Source: Dyadobacter bucti
GTDB taxonomy: Bacteria > Bacteroidota > Bacteroidia > Cytophagales > Spirosomataceae
DNA length: 64,000 bases
Reading direction: 5' to 3'
Assembly: GCF_005869225.1 (NCBI RefSeq)
Contig: NZ_SWFP01000003.1
Coordinates: 620,001-684,000 of the forward strand
The notes under the pieces were generated by a model. It worked only from the letters and a program-made list of their open reading frames with translations, had not been told where the DNA came from and searched no databases. Below are positions 30,841 to 39,039 of this stretch, in pieces; the first letter of the stretch is position 1; each line of letters begins with the position of its first letter. A program made the translations under genes and the position numbers.

Positions 30841-33816
30841 ATGACGCGTTTTAACCGTTCCAACAACCTTACGGGTTGGATTGTTTTCGCAATTGCTTTA
30901 ATCACATATACACTGACAGTTGAAAGGACTGCAAGTTTCTGGGATTGCGGAGAATTTATAGCTTGCGCTTTTAAATTGCAGGTACCACACCCTCCCGGAG
31001 CTCCCTTTTTCCTGCTGGTCGGACGGATTTTTTCTCTTTTTGCTTTCGGGGATTTAAGTAACGTTGCGTACTGGATCAACATGGTTTCCGTACTGAGCAG
31101 TGCTTTTACTATTCTTTTCCTTTTCTGGACAATCACACTTTTAGCCCGTAAACTGATTGCAAAAAGTGATGAAGAACTTACTTCTGCCGATATCATTCTT
31201 TTGATGGGGTCAGGAATTGTAGGTGCCCTGGCGTATACCTGGTCAGATTCGTTCTGGTTTTCGGCTGTGGAAGCGGAAGTATACGGGATGTCGTCCTTCT
31301 TTACGGCGATCGTGATCTGGGCTGTTTTTAAGTGGGAGAGAGTCGACGATCCCGCTGCTGAAAACCGCTGGCTGATATTCATTGCTTACCTCGTAGGTCT
31401 TTCGATCGGGGTCCACTTGCTCAATCTGGTTACTATTCCTGCTCTTGCATTGGTGTATTACTTTAAAAAATACCCCAAAACTTCTGTTTTTGGAGGTATT
31501 CTGGCTTTTGTAGGTGGCTTGGTAATACTGGCAATCATCAACTCCGGAATTATCCCGGGTCTGCCAAGTATCGCCGGAAAGTTTGAGATATTTTTTGTTA
31601 ACTCGCTTGGCCTGCCCTATAAGTCGGGCGTTATATTCTTTATCATTATTTTCATCGGTTCCCTGATCTGGGGTATCAGGTATTCGCACAAGAAAGGTAA
31701 CGTCCTGTTAAACACAAGTTTGCTTTCACTTGCGTTCGTGTTAATAGGTTATGCGAGTTATCTGATGGTTTTGGTTAGAGCTGAATACAATCCACCGATC
31801 AACGAAAACAATCCGAATGATGTACTGAGCTTCGTTTCTTATCTTAAAAGAGAGCAGTATGGCAGCCGGCCTTTGCTTTTCGGACCCTCTTTTGTGTCGC
31901 GCCCGGTAAGCCAGAAACGCGGTGCACCTATGTACCGGAAACAAGATGGTAAGTATGCAATTTACGACTACCGTCCGGAGTATGAATACGAGCCAGGCAG
32001 CAGCATGCTTTTGCCGCGTATGTACAGCACGCAGCCGGGCCATCCGCAATTATACCAGCAAATGACCGGGCTTGCCGAGGGACAGAAACCGACGATGGTA
32101 CATAACCTATCGTTTATGTTCTCCTACCAGATCGGACACATGTACTGGAGGTATTTTCTCTGGAATTTCGTAGGCCGGGAAAGTGATGAAGAGGGCGCGG
32201 GAAATATGCTGCCGTGGGATGCAGGCAAGAAATATCCGTCTGCAATAGCTAATAATAAAGCGCACGATAACTACTTTATGCTTCCGTTTATACTTGGGTT
32301 GCTGGGTGTTGTAATCGTGTATTTCCGTCAGAAGCGGGATTTGCTTGTACTGGGTTTGCTGTTTGTTTTAACAGGCGTGGCCCTGGTGGTATACCTGAAC
32401 TCACCGCCGACGGAGCCACGTGAGCGGGACTATATTTATGTGGGTTCTTTCTATATATTCTGTATCTGGATTGGGTTCGGTGTGATTTCGGTGGCTGATG
32501 GTATCAGTAAATTTATTCAGAATGCATCCACACGTGCAGGGGTTGCTACCGCTTTATGTCTTGTGGTTCCGGTGATCATGGGTAGCAAAGGATGGGACAA
32601 CCACAACCGCGCTCACCGTTATCATTCAGTTGATTTTGCCAAAAACCTGCTGAACAGCTGCGCGCCAAATGCCATTCTTTTTACAGGCGGAGACAATGAT
32701 ACATTCCCGTTGTGGTATGTGCAGGAAGTGGAGGGTTTCAGAACGGATGTCCGTGTTTGTAACTTGAGCCTGCTTGGTACTGACTGGTATATCGATCAGA
32801 TGAAACGCAAAACATACTTGTCAGAAGCATTGCCAATTTCATTGGAAAAAAATAACTATGCCTTCGGTAAAAATGATATCGTTCCATTTTATGAAATCCC
32901 AAGCGTGAAAGCAGGTATTAACCTGAAAGAATATCTTGGACTTGTAAAACAGGAGAATAAAGCCATTCAGGTTCCTTTGACGAGCGGAGATATGACGTCT
33001 ATTCTGCCATCTTCAGTTTTGTTCCTGCCTGTGAATGCAGATGCTGTCAAGAAAATGAATATCATCAAAAGCGATCTGGTTCCTTTTGTAAGCGATTCTA
33101 TCAGCTGGACGATTGGGAAAAGCGACTTGTACAAGTCTGACCTGATCATGCTGGATATCATCGCGACCAATGACTGGAAAAGACCGATTTATTTCTCGTC
33201 AACACTGGGTGGTTCAAGTTACATGAACCTTAAGGAATATATGCAGCTCGAAGGATATGCATATCGCCTGCTTCCGGTGAAAGTACCGGGTGCCAGCGAC
33301 GGTTATGTCAATGCTGATGTGATGTATAATAACTTGATGAATAAGATGTTCTGGCGTGAAATGGATAACCCGAACACCTATTATGACAATACCTACCTGG
33401 GGTCTCCGGTAGCGACAGCACGTATCGCATTTCTGCGTCTTACCGGCCAGCTGATCGCGGATGGACGTAAGGACGAGGCTAAAAAGGCGATTGATAAATC
33501 TCTTGCTACAATGCCTGATAAGAGTATTCCTTATGATCAGTTTTCTGCCAATTTTATCGGGCCGCTTTTTGATCTGGGTGAAACAAAAAGAGCTTTGGAA
33601 ATTGCCGAAACCATGGCTGTACGCTCAGACGAAGTATTAACCTGGGCAAAAGACAATGGTACTACCAGACGTCGCGACAGCAATGTGTATCTGTACATCA
33701 TGCAGATTATCGTGCAGGAATGTCGGGAAGCAAAACAAGAAGCCGCTGCGAAGAAGTACGAAGCAATTTTCCAGAAACACCTGGCGGCTTTTAACATGTA
33801 CGGCGGGGCGCAGTAA
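30841..33816 (+). CDS. DUF2723 / TMEM260-type membrane glycosyltransferase
   Basis: A 991-residue integral membrane protein of the DUF2723 family, whose human member TMEM260 is a protein O-mannosyltransferase. The N-terminal region has TVERTASFWDCGEFIACAFKLQVPHPPGAPFFLLVGRIF (about 25-63). The acidic Asp-Cys-Gly-Glu loop corresponds to the catalytic loop of GT-C enzymes. At least ten membrane segments fall between residues 10 and 580. An extracytoplasmic domain of about 400 residues follows with FTGGDNDTFPLWYVQEVEGFRTDVRVCNLSLL near 616-648, then TPR-like helices at the end. Substrate in Bacteroidota is presumably secreted protein or glycan; this is inferred from the family. Confidence 0.9.
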   Translation: MTRFNRSNNLTGWIVFAIALITYTLTVERTASFWDCGEFIACAFKLQVPHPPGAPFFLLVGRIFSLFAFGDLSNVAYWINMVSVLSSAFTILFLFWTITLLARKLIAKSDEELTSADIILLMGSGIVGALAYTWSDSFWFSAVEAEVYGMSSFFTAIVIWAVFKWERVDDPAAENRWLIFIAYLVGLSIGVHLLNLVTIPALALVYYFKKYPKTSVFGGILAFVGGLVILAIINSGIIPGLPSIAGKFEIFFVNSLGLPYKSGVIFFIIIFIGSLIWGIRYSHKKGNVLLNTSLLSLAFVLIGYASYLMVLVRAEYNPPINENNPNDVLSFVSYLKREQYGSRPLLFGPSFVSRPVSQKRGAPMYRKQDGKYAIYDYRPEYEYEPGSSMLLPRMYSTQPGHPQLYQQMTGLAEGQKPTMVHNLSFMFSYQIGHMYWRYFLWNFVGRESDEEGAGNMLPWDAGKKYPSAIANNKAHDNYFMLPFILGLLGVVIVYFRQKRDLLVLGLLFVLTGVALVVYLNSPPTEPRERDYIYVGSFYIFCIWIGFGVISVADGISKFIQNASTRAGVATALCLVVPVIMGSKGWDNHNRAHRYHSVDFAKNLLNSCAPNAILFTGGDNDTFPLWYVQEVEGFRTDVRVCNLSLLGTDWYIDQMKRKTYLSEALPISLEKNNYAFGKNDIVPFYEIPSVKAGINLKEYLGLVKQENKAIQVPLTSGDMTSILPSSVLFLPVNADAVKKMNIIKSDLVPFVSDSISWTIGKSDLYKSDLIMLDIIATNDWKRPIYFSSTLGGSSYMNLKEYMQLEGYAYRLLPVKVPGASDGYVNADVMYNNLMNKMFWREMDNPNTYYDNTYLGSPVATARIAFLRLTGQLIADGRKDEAKKAIDKSLATMPDKSIPYDQFSANFIGPLFDLGETKRALEIAETMAVRSDEVLTWAKDNGTTRRRDSNVYLYIMQIIVQECREAKQEAAAKKYEAIFQKHLAAFNMYGGAQ

Positions 33817-33833
33817 TTGAAGCATATATGAAG

Positions 33834-33870
33834 AAAACGGAAGTTGCCATAGCCGCAGCTTCCGTTTTTT
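33834..33870 (+). terminator. Intrinsic terminator
   Basis: AAAACGGAAG and CTTCCGTTTT form a 10-bp stem around a 15-nt loop, with six T residues. It serves the DUF2723 gene; the A-rich left flank could also act on the converging gene. Confidence 0.8.
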
Positions 33871-33873
33871 ACT

Positions 33874-35052
33874 TCAGTCCAATCCTACTCTCACCCATAC
33901 CAGTCGATGGTCCGAACTTGATTCCCGTTTCTCGACTAGTTCTGCCAATGGTTCCCCTTTTTCCGGCCAGAAAACGCCGCTGTCAATGACTTTGAACCCA
34001 AGCCGTGACGGTAGTACATAATCTGCTCGCATGCGCCACATGGCGGTGTGGTTTTTTGCAAAAGTATTATTCGGGCTATGCGTGGCGCCGCCTTTACTGG
34101 CCGGTGTAAAATCTGTATTGATCTTTGGGTGGCTTAGGAGAGATTTGATGCCGCCGGAAATAGCATCTCCTTCGTCAGGGGATGCATTCTGATCGCCAAG
34201 TATTACAAAAGAAGAATTAGGGGTTAGTCCGCCTTTTCCGCCGCGGTCGTCGTAGATGTACGAACTCAGATGGTCACTGATATAGTCCCGCCAGAAACGG
34301 ATTTCATCATGGTTCCGTTTGCCGTTGCGGTCCTCAGGGCCGTCAAAAGTGGGCGGGGTGGGATGGCTGGCGAGGATGTGTACGGTTTTGTTGCCGGCTT
34401 TGACCGGAATGTCCCAATGCGATTTGGAAGAAAGCGGGAATTTATTCCAGGCATCCTGAGCGTACCAGTCGGTACCATCGGTTTTTGTCGTTTTGAGTCC
34501 GCCAGGCATGTCTTTCCATTTGAAATTCTGGAAAGTCCGGACTTTACTGATGTCAATGGGATACCTTGATAAAAGGACCATTCCGTACTGTCCGGGATAT
34601 GCGCCGAAACCCCATGCGTCGGAACCGAATTGCTCGAATTTTCCATTGTTGTCAAGATCGTATGGAGTTGGCTGACCAGTATTGACGGTCGAATAGTAAT
34701 AATAGGGGTAATTTAACGGTTTGTAGCCGTCTGACGAGTCTGCGAGGTAGGCACTGATGAATTTCCGGACGCCGGATTCCGGATCTTTGATATAATCAAA
34801 TTCGTTCAAAAGGATGACGTCCGGGCGAACAGATTTAATAATCTTTGCAATATTATGAATTTGTGAATTTTTGCCGGAGGAGAGTTCCTTAACCAATACC
34901 TGCTCCGAAATACCTTTAGTCCCTCTTGGCACGTAGTTCTCAGCCTCCATACTTACGTTAAAAGTTGCGAAGGTAAGTTCAGTTGGTTGATCTGATTGGG
35001 CGTATAACATGGCAGAATATAGTAGCGCAATAAGCATTGAGATCGTTTTCAT
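33874..35052 (-). CDS. Secreted endonuclease/exonuclease/phosphatase-family hydrolase
   Basis: A 392-residue exported enzyme of the EEP superfamily. The signal peptide is MKTISMLIALLYSAMLYAQS. TFATFNVSMEAEN near 28-40 supplies the first Asn, VILLNEFDYI near 83-92 the metal-binding Glu, and ILASHPTPP near 225-233 a catalytic His. VILGDQNASP near 288-297 has the Asp and Asn, and a final SSDHRLVW near 380-387 has the Asp-His pair. All EEP residues are therefore present. Extracellular members act as phosphodiesterases or nucleases. ATG 35052 is chosen because it begins the signal peptide. It is preceded by the dnaJ terminator, so it needs its own promoter, which I could not identify. Confidence 0.88.
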   Translation of the reverse strand: MKTISMLIALLYSAMLYAQSDQPTELTFATFNVSMEAENYVPRGTKGISEQVLVKELSSGKNSQIHNIAKIIKSVRPDVILLNEFDYIKDPESGVRKFISAYLADSSDGYKPLNYPYYYYSTVNTGQPTPYDLDNNGKFEQFGSDAWGFGAYPGQYGMVLLSRYPIDISKVRTFQNFKWKDMPGGLKTTKTDGTDWYAQDAWNKFPLSSKSHWDIPVKAGNKTVHILASHPTPPTFDGPEDRNGKRNHDEIRFWRDYISDHLSSYIYDDRGGKGGLTPNSSFVILGDQNASPDEGDAISGGIKSLLSHPKINTDFTPASKGGATHSPNNTFAKNHTAMWRMRADYVLPSRLGFKVIDSGVFWPEKGEPLAELVEKRESSSDHRLVWVRVGLD

Positions 35053-35120
35053 AAAGCAATTTTGATTTCGCTGATGGAACATTCATGAAATGTAGAAGAC
35101 CAAGATATTTCATTCCCACT

Positions 35121-35159
35121 AAAAAAGAAAAGAGCCGGATCATCACTGAAACGGCTCTG
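35121..35159 (-). terminator. Intrinsic terminator after dnaJ
   Basis: On the minus strand AGAGCCG...CGGCTCT forms a stem followed by TTTTCTTTTTT. Confidence 0.78.
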
Positions 35160-35193
35160 TAACTTTCTGATTCTTGAATATCAACTTTATTGA

Positions 35194-36357
35194 TCAATGA
35201 AAGAAATCCTTCATTTTATCAAAAAATCCTTTTTCATTCTTTCCGGGCTTCGGCTGAAAATTGGGTGAGTGGCGTAGTGACTCTAACGTCTCTCTTTCGT
35301 CTGATGACAATTGCTGAGGCGTCCAGACATTAATATGCACCAATTGGTCCCCTTTTCCGTATCCGTTGATATCCTTGATCCCTTTGCCTTTCAAACGGAG
35401 TATTTTGCCTGCCTGCGTACCGGATTCTACGGTTATGCGTGCTTTCCCATCGATGGTAGGGATTTCTACTGAGGTGCCCAGGGTTGCATCGATAAAGCTG
35501 AGATGCATATCAAAGACAATATTATTGCCGTCTCTTTTCAGCTGAGCATCTTCCTCCTCCTCGATCACGATCAGCAGATCACCCGCAACGCCTCCCCGGG
35601 AAGGAACATTTCCCTTTCCGGACATCGAAAGCTGCATACCTTCGGCAACACCACCGGGAATGTTAAGTGTGATCAGGTCATCCTGCAGCAGCCTGCCTTC
35701 ACCGGCGCATGAATCACATCTTTCGCTAATGATTTTACCGTCTCCGTTACATGTAGGACAAGTACTGGTAGATACCATCTGTCCCAGCATAGTGCTCACA
35801 ACCTTGCGTACCTGGCCGGTTCCGTTACAGGAATTACAATTTGTAAGTGCAGTACCGTGTTTTGCACCATTGCCTCCGCAAGTGTTACAGGTAACATGCC
35901 TTTTCACCTTTATTTTTTTCTCAACGCCATTGGCGACTTCTTCCAGGTTCAGCTTGAGCTTAATTCTCAAATCCGAACCTCGGCGTACCCGGCGACCGTT
36001 TCCTCCGCCTGCGCGACCGAAAATATCACCAAAGGGGCTGCTATCTCCAAAAATATCCCCAAACTGGGAGAAAATGTCATCCATAGAAAATCCGCCGCCG
36101 CTAAACCCGCCTGCACCGGCACCAGCGCCGCCCACACCGGCGTGCCCAAACTGGTCATAACGCTGGCGTTTGCTGTCATCACTCAGGACGCTGTATGCTT
36201 CCGCTGCTTCTTTGAATTTATCCTCTGCAGTCGGGTCGTCAGGATTCTTGTCAGGGTGAAACTTGATCGCTAGCTTGCGATAAGCCTTTTTTATTTCATC
36301 GGCGGCAGCACCGCGATCTACCCCCAGGATTTCGTAGTAATCTCTTTTCTTTGCCAT
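35194..36357 (-). CDS. dnaJ: Chaperone DnaJ (Hsp40)
   Basis: A 387-residue co-chaperone that stimulates DnaK ATPase and delivers clients. The J-domain is at 1-70 with HPD at 34-36. It is followed by the Gly/Phe-rich region ([16 protein letters not shown]) at about 75-95. Four zinc-finger repeats CxxCxGxG ([32 protein letters not shown]) lie at about 155-225, then the C-terminal substrate-binding domains. All parts are intact and the length is typical. grpE lies 100 nt upstream on the same strand; the two form the usual grpE-dnaJ unit. No CIRCE-like inverted repeat was noticed in front. Confidence 0.97.
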   Translation of the reverse strand: MAKKRDYYEILGVDRGAAADEIKKAYRKLAIKFHPDKNPDDPTAEDKFKEAAEAYSVLSDDSKRQRYDQFGHAGVGGAGAGAGGFSGGGFSMDDIFSQFGDIFGDSSPFGDIFGRAGGGNGRRVRRGSDLRIKLKLNLEEVANGVEKKIKVKRHVTCNTCGGNGAKHGTALTNCNSCNGTGQVRKVVSTMLGQMVSTSTCPTCNGDGKIISERCDSCAGEGRLLQDDLITLNIPGGVAEGMQLSMSGKGNVPSRGGVAGDLLIVIEEEEDAQLKRDGNNIVFDMHLSFIDATLGTSVEIPTIDGKARITVESGTQAGKILRLKGKGIKDINGYGKGDQLVHINVWTPQQLSSDERETLESLRHSPNFQPKPGKNEKGFFDKMKDFFH

Positions 36358-36457
36358 TTTATATTTTCTAATGTACCATGTAAAGCGGCTGATGCCATGT
36401 TGAGAATCAATGATGGATGCCTTTGGTCATTATACATCATACATTTTGAATAAATTC

Positions 36458-37075
36458 TTATGCGCCTACGATCACTTTTGCATAGCGGATCACTTTGTCA
36501 TTCAGGTAATACCCTTTTTCGATCTCATCAATTACTTTACCTTTAAGATCTTCGGAAGGAGCCGGAAATTGCGCGATGGATTCATGTAACTCAGCGTCAA
36601 AAGTTTCGCCTTTGGATACCATGGGCTTCAAACCTTTGGATTCCAATGTTTTAAACAGTTTGTTGTAAATAAGATCAACCCCTTCCTTCAGCGCATCGAT
36701 TTCGGTAGATGAATCGAAAGAAACCTTTGCACGCTCAAAATCATCCACCACCGGCAAAACTGATTTCAGCATATCTGCACTCGCTCCTGAAATCATTTCC
36801 AGTTTTTCCTTCGCGGTACGTCTGCGGAAGTTCTCAAAATCGGCATAAAGACGCAGGTATTTATCTTTCAGCTCCGCAATTTCCATTTTTGCGCTTTCCA
36901 GCGGGTCGGCTGCTGCCGAGGGGGCCTCACCGGTAATTTCCTCACCCGCATTATCCAAAGGCACGGAATTGGATTGAATATTTTCTTCGTCGTTGTCAGT
37001 TTCCAATGGAGCTTTGTCCTCGTTCATCTCGTAAATTTTGTCTTGATCTATGTTGAATTTTGTATTTTCCGGCAT
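36458..37075 (-). CDS. grpE: Nucleotide exchange factor GrpE
   Basis: A 205-residue nucleotide exchange factor for DnaK. An acidic, poorly ordered N-terminus (residues 1-60) leads into the long coiled-coil helix with ELKDKYLRLYADFENFRRRTAKEK (about 69-92), the GrpE signature. The C-terminal beta-domain has the conserved TFDAELHESIAQ near 158-169 and VIDEIEKGYYLNDKVIRYAKVIV near 181-203. First gene of the grpE-dnaJ operon and divergent from queG, with 112 nt between the start codons. Confidence 0.96.
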   Translation of the reverse strand: MPENTKFNIDQDKIYEMNEDKAPLETDNDEENIQSNSVPLDNAGEEITGEAPSAAADPLESAKMEIAELKDKYLRLYADFENFRRRTAKEKLEMISGASADMLKSVLPVVDDFERAKVSFDSSTEIDALKEGVDLIYNKLFKTLESKGLKPMVSKGETFDAELHESIAQFPAPSEDLKGKVIDEIEKGYYLNDKVIRYAKVIVGA

Positions 37076-37175
37076 GTTTTCTAGCGGTTACGTGACTTAA
37101 GTCAGCGACTTTTCCTTCTTAAATTATTTTGCCAGCGCTAAAATACTGACAAGATGACATTTTAACATCAATTCT

Positions 37176-37183
37176 TAACTTTG
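37176..37183 (+). promoter_or_regulatory. -7 promoter element of queG
   Basis: TAACTTTG matches TAnnTTTG exactly. The queG ATG starts 5 nt after the last G, so transcription should begin at or next to the start codon (leaderless). Confidence 0.55.
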
Positions 37184-37187
37184 CCTG

Positions 37188-38144
37188 ATGACAACCCAGG
37201 ATCTCATACACCAGGAAAGAAGCCAGTTTATTAAATCAAAGGCCCTTGAAAATGGTTTTGATTTTTGCGGGATTTCCAGAGCTGACTTTTTGGAAGAGGA
37301 GGCGCCGCGACTGGAAAACTGGCTGAAACACAACCATCATGGGGCCATGGCGTACATGGCCAATCATTTTGACAAGCGGCTTGATCCCCGAAAATTGGTG
37401 GAAGGAGCGAAGAGTGTCATATCCGTGCTACTCAATTATTATCCCGAAGAAAGGTTACCGGAAGGACCGGAAGATCTTAAACTTTCCAAGTACGCGTACG
37501 GAAAAGACTATCATTTCGTATTAAAGGATAAGCTTGGTGCCCTCTTGCTGGCTATTCAGGAAGAGATCGGAGAGGTGAGCGGCAGGATTTTTGTGGACTC
37601 GGCTCCGGTCATGGATAAAGCGTGGGCTGCGAAGAGCGGATTGGGCTGGGTAGGAAAACATTCTAATCTGCTGAACCGGGACATGGGGAGCTTCTTTTTT
37701 ATCGGGGAAATAATCTGCGACCTCGAGCTGGCTTATGACGGTGCCGTGCAGGACTATTGCGGCACATGTACCCGATGCATTGACGCTTGCCCTACGGATG
37801 CCATCACTGAGCCCTATGTGGTTGACGGGAGCAAGTGCATCAGCTATTACACCATTGAGTTGAAAGAAGCAATCCCGGCGGATGCGCGCGGGAAATTTGA
37901 CAACTGGATTTTTGGCTGTGATATATGTCAGGATGTGTGCCCCTGGAACCGTTTTGCCAAGCCGAATACTACTAAAGAATTTGCTTTGCACCATGGTTTA
38001 GCCGGATTTTCAAATAACGACTGGCAGGAGATCACAGAGGAAGTTTTTCAGGAGCTATTCAGGAAATCGCCCTTAAAAAGAACGAAATATAGTGGCCTGA
38101 AGCGTAATATTGAGTTCGTCAAGCCTTCTAGAGAAAAGAAGTAA
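37188..38144 (+). CDS. queG: Epoxyqueuosine reductase QueG
   Basis: A 318-residue cobalamin- and Fe-S-dependent enzyme reducing epoxyqueuosine to queuosine in t[27 protein letters not shown] near the start is the family's N-terminal pattern. [28 protein letters not shown] near 128-155 contains the cobalamin-site and catalytic Asp region. Two 4Fe-4S clusters are bound by [18 protein letters not shown] near 186-203 and [14 protein letters not shown] near 241-254. Length is at the short end for the family because the C-terminal HEAT extension is absent, as is common in Bacteroidota. No alternative downstream start would keep the N-terminal motif, so the ATG 5 nt after the promoter box is firm. 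Confidence 0.95.
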   Translation: MTTQDLIHQERSQFIKSKALENGFDFCGISRADFLEEEAPRLENWLKHNHHGAMAYMANHFDKRLDPRKLVEGAKSVISVLLNYYPEERLPEGPEDLKLSKYAYGKDYHFVLKDKLGALLLAIQEEIGEVSGRIFVDSAPVMDKAWAAKSGLGWVGKHSNLLNRDMGSFFFIGEIICDLELAYDGAVQDYCGTCTRCIDACPTDAITEPYVVDGSKCISYYTIELKEAIPADARGKFDNWIFGCDICQDVCPWNRFAKPNTTKEFALHHGLAGFSNNDWQEITEEVFQELFRKSPLKRTKYSGLKRNIEFVKPSREKK

Positions 38145-38161
38145 ATAATTCCTAAACATTT

Positions 38162-38169
38162 TATATTTG
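38162..38169 (+). promoter_or_regulatory. -7 promoter element of the DUF1761 gene
   Basis: TATATTTG matches TAnnTTTG exactly. It lies 17 nt after the queG stop and 43 nt before the ATG at 38213. Confidence 0.5.
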
Positions 38170-38212
38170 AATTCGGGAGTTCCTCGTGATGACTGAATAA
38201 AATACTCGTAGC

Positions 38213-38626
38213 ATGAGAAAACAATCTGTCAATCTTTGGGCCGTGCTTGTGTGTGTGGTTATTGGTCAAATTATACCCGCGTTATGGTATAACATGTTCT
38301 CAGAGCAATGGATGGCACTAAGTGGCTTCAAGATGCAGGATATAAAAACCGCTACGAGCCCCGTTCCGTATCTTGCCAGTATCGTTTCCACTTCTTTTAT
38401 GACATATACATTGGCTTGGGTCTTCACCAAGATCCCGGTCAAATCTCTGCTGGCCGGTTTCCTGACCGGACTGCTTTTCGGTGTCGTTTTTATCCTTTTC
38501 GAAATCATAGTCCGCGATATGTTCGCGATGAAGCCCCTTTTGCTCTCTTTCATCGACGGTGGTGTGATGGTGATAGTTTTTGCCGTTACCGGCACAATCC
38601 TGGGGGTCTGGCGTAAATACGACTAG
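38213..38626 (+). CDS. DUF1761 family membrane protein
   Basis: A 137-residue protein with four hydrophobic segments (about 8-27, 50-70, 78-98 and 107-130). The N-terminal pattern LWAVLVCVVIGQIIPALWYNMFSEQWMALSGF is the DUF1761 signature, with Pro-x-LWY and a following Trp. Function unknown for the family. It has its own promoter and is followed by more than 400 nt without a gene. Confidence 0.82.
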   Translation: MRKQSVNLWAVLVCVVIGQIIPALWYNMFSEQWMALSGFKMQDIKTATSPVPYLASIVSTSFMTYTLAWVFTKIPVKSLLAGFLTGLLFGVVFILFEIIVRDMFAMKPLLLSFIDGGVMVIVFAVTGTILGVWRKYD

Positions 38627-38772
38627 CAATAGTGTCTTTGCAGCGCCTGATGCTACTGTACTCTTTCTTTCCTTTCATTTTTCTGGATCTGGCGTCACAG
38701 TCCGGCAGGCTGTGATAGGTCTCTGGCTCAGAATAATGCCATTTTGTTAACTCTTAAAATCGAATTATTTCT

Positions 38773-38806
38773 GAATATTTATATTTGGAAACGGAATATT
38801 TATATT
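38773..38806. promoter_or_regulatory. Twin palindromic operator upstream of susC
   Basis: GAATATTTATATTC at 38794-38807 is a perfect palindrome (GAATAT-TT-ATATTC). GAATATTTATATTT at 38773-38786 differs only in the last base. The copies are 21 bp apart, two helical turns. The first overlaps a -7 promoter element. This is the geometry of a site for a dimeric regulator pair. Confidence 0.5.
38780..38787 (+). promoter_or_regulatory. -7 promoter element of the susCD operon, with long leader
   Basis: TATATTTG matches TAnnTTTG. It would give susC a leader of about 245 nt. The 413-nt gap 38627-39039 also holds a hairpin TCACAG...CTGTGA (38696-38716), an inverted repeat GCGTGTA-N6-TACACGC (38825-38844) in the leader, and AT-rich sequence; no further gene is seen. 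Confidence 0.45.
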
Positions 38807-39039
38807 CTCTTCAAATCGTCATTGGCGTGTAGGTTCGTACACGCAGTATAGAGTTGTTTTTTAAAATGTCGTAAGGACAAATATTATTCTACTTTTTCTG
38901 ATAATACAGAACTTTTTCTACTTTAACTTGTGATCATGTCAAAATATTAGATAAGTACAATTAAATTTTCTAAAATATTTTGTTTGTGACGGTAAATAGT
39001 TTTAAATTTCTTAAAATTCTTAAAATACAATTGAAACCT

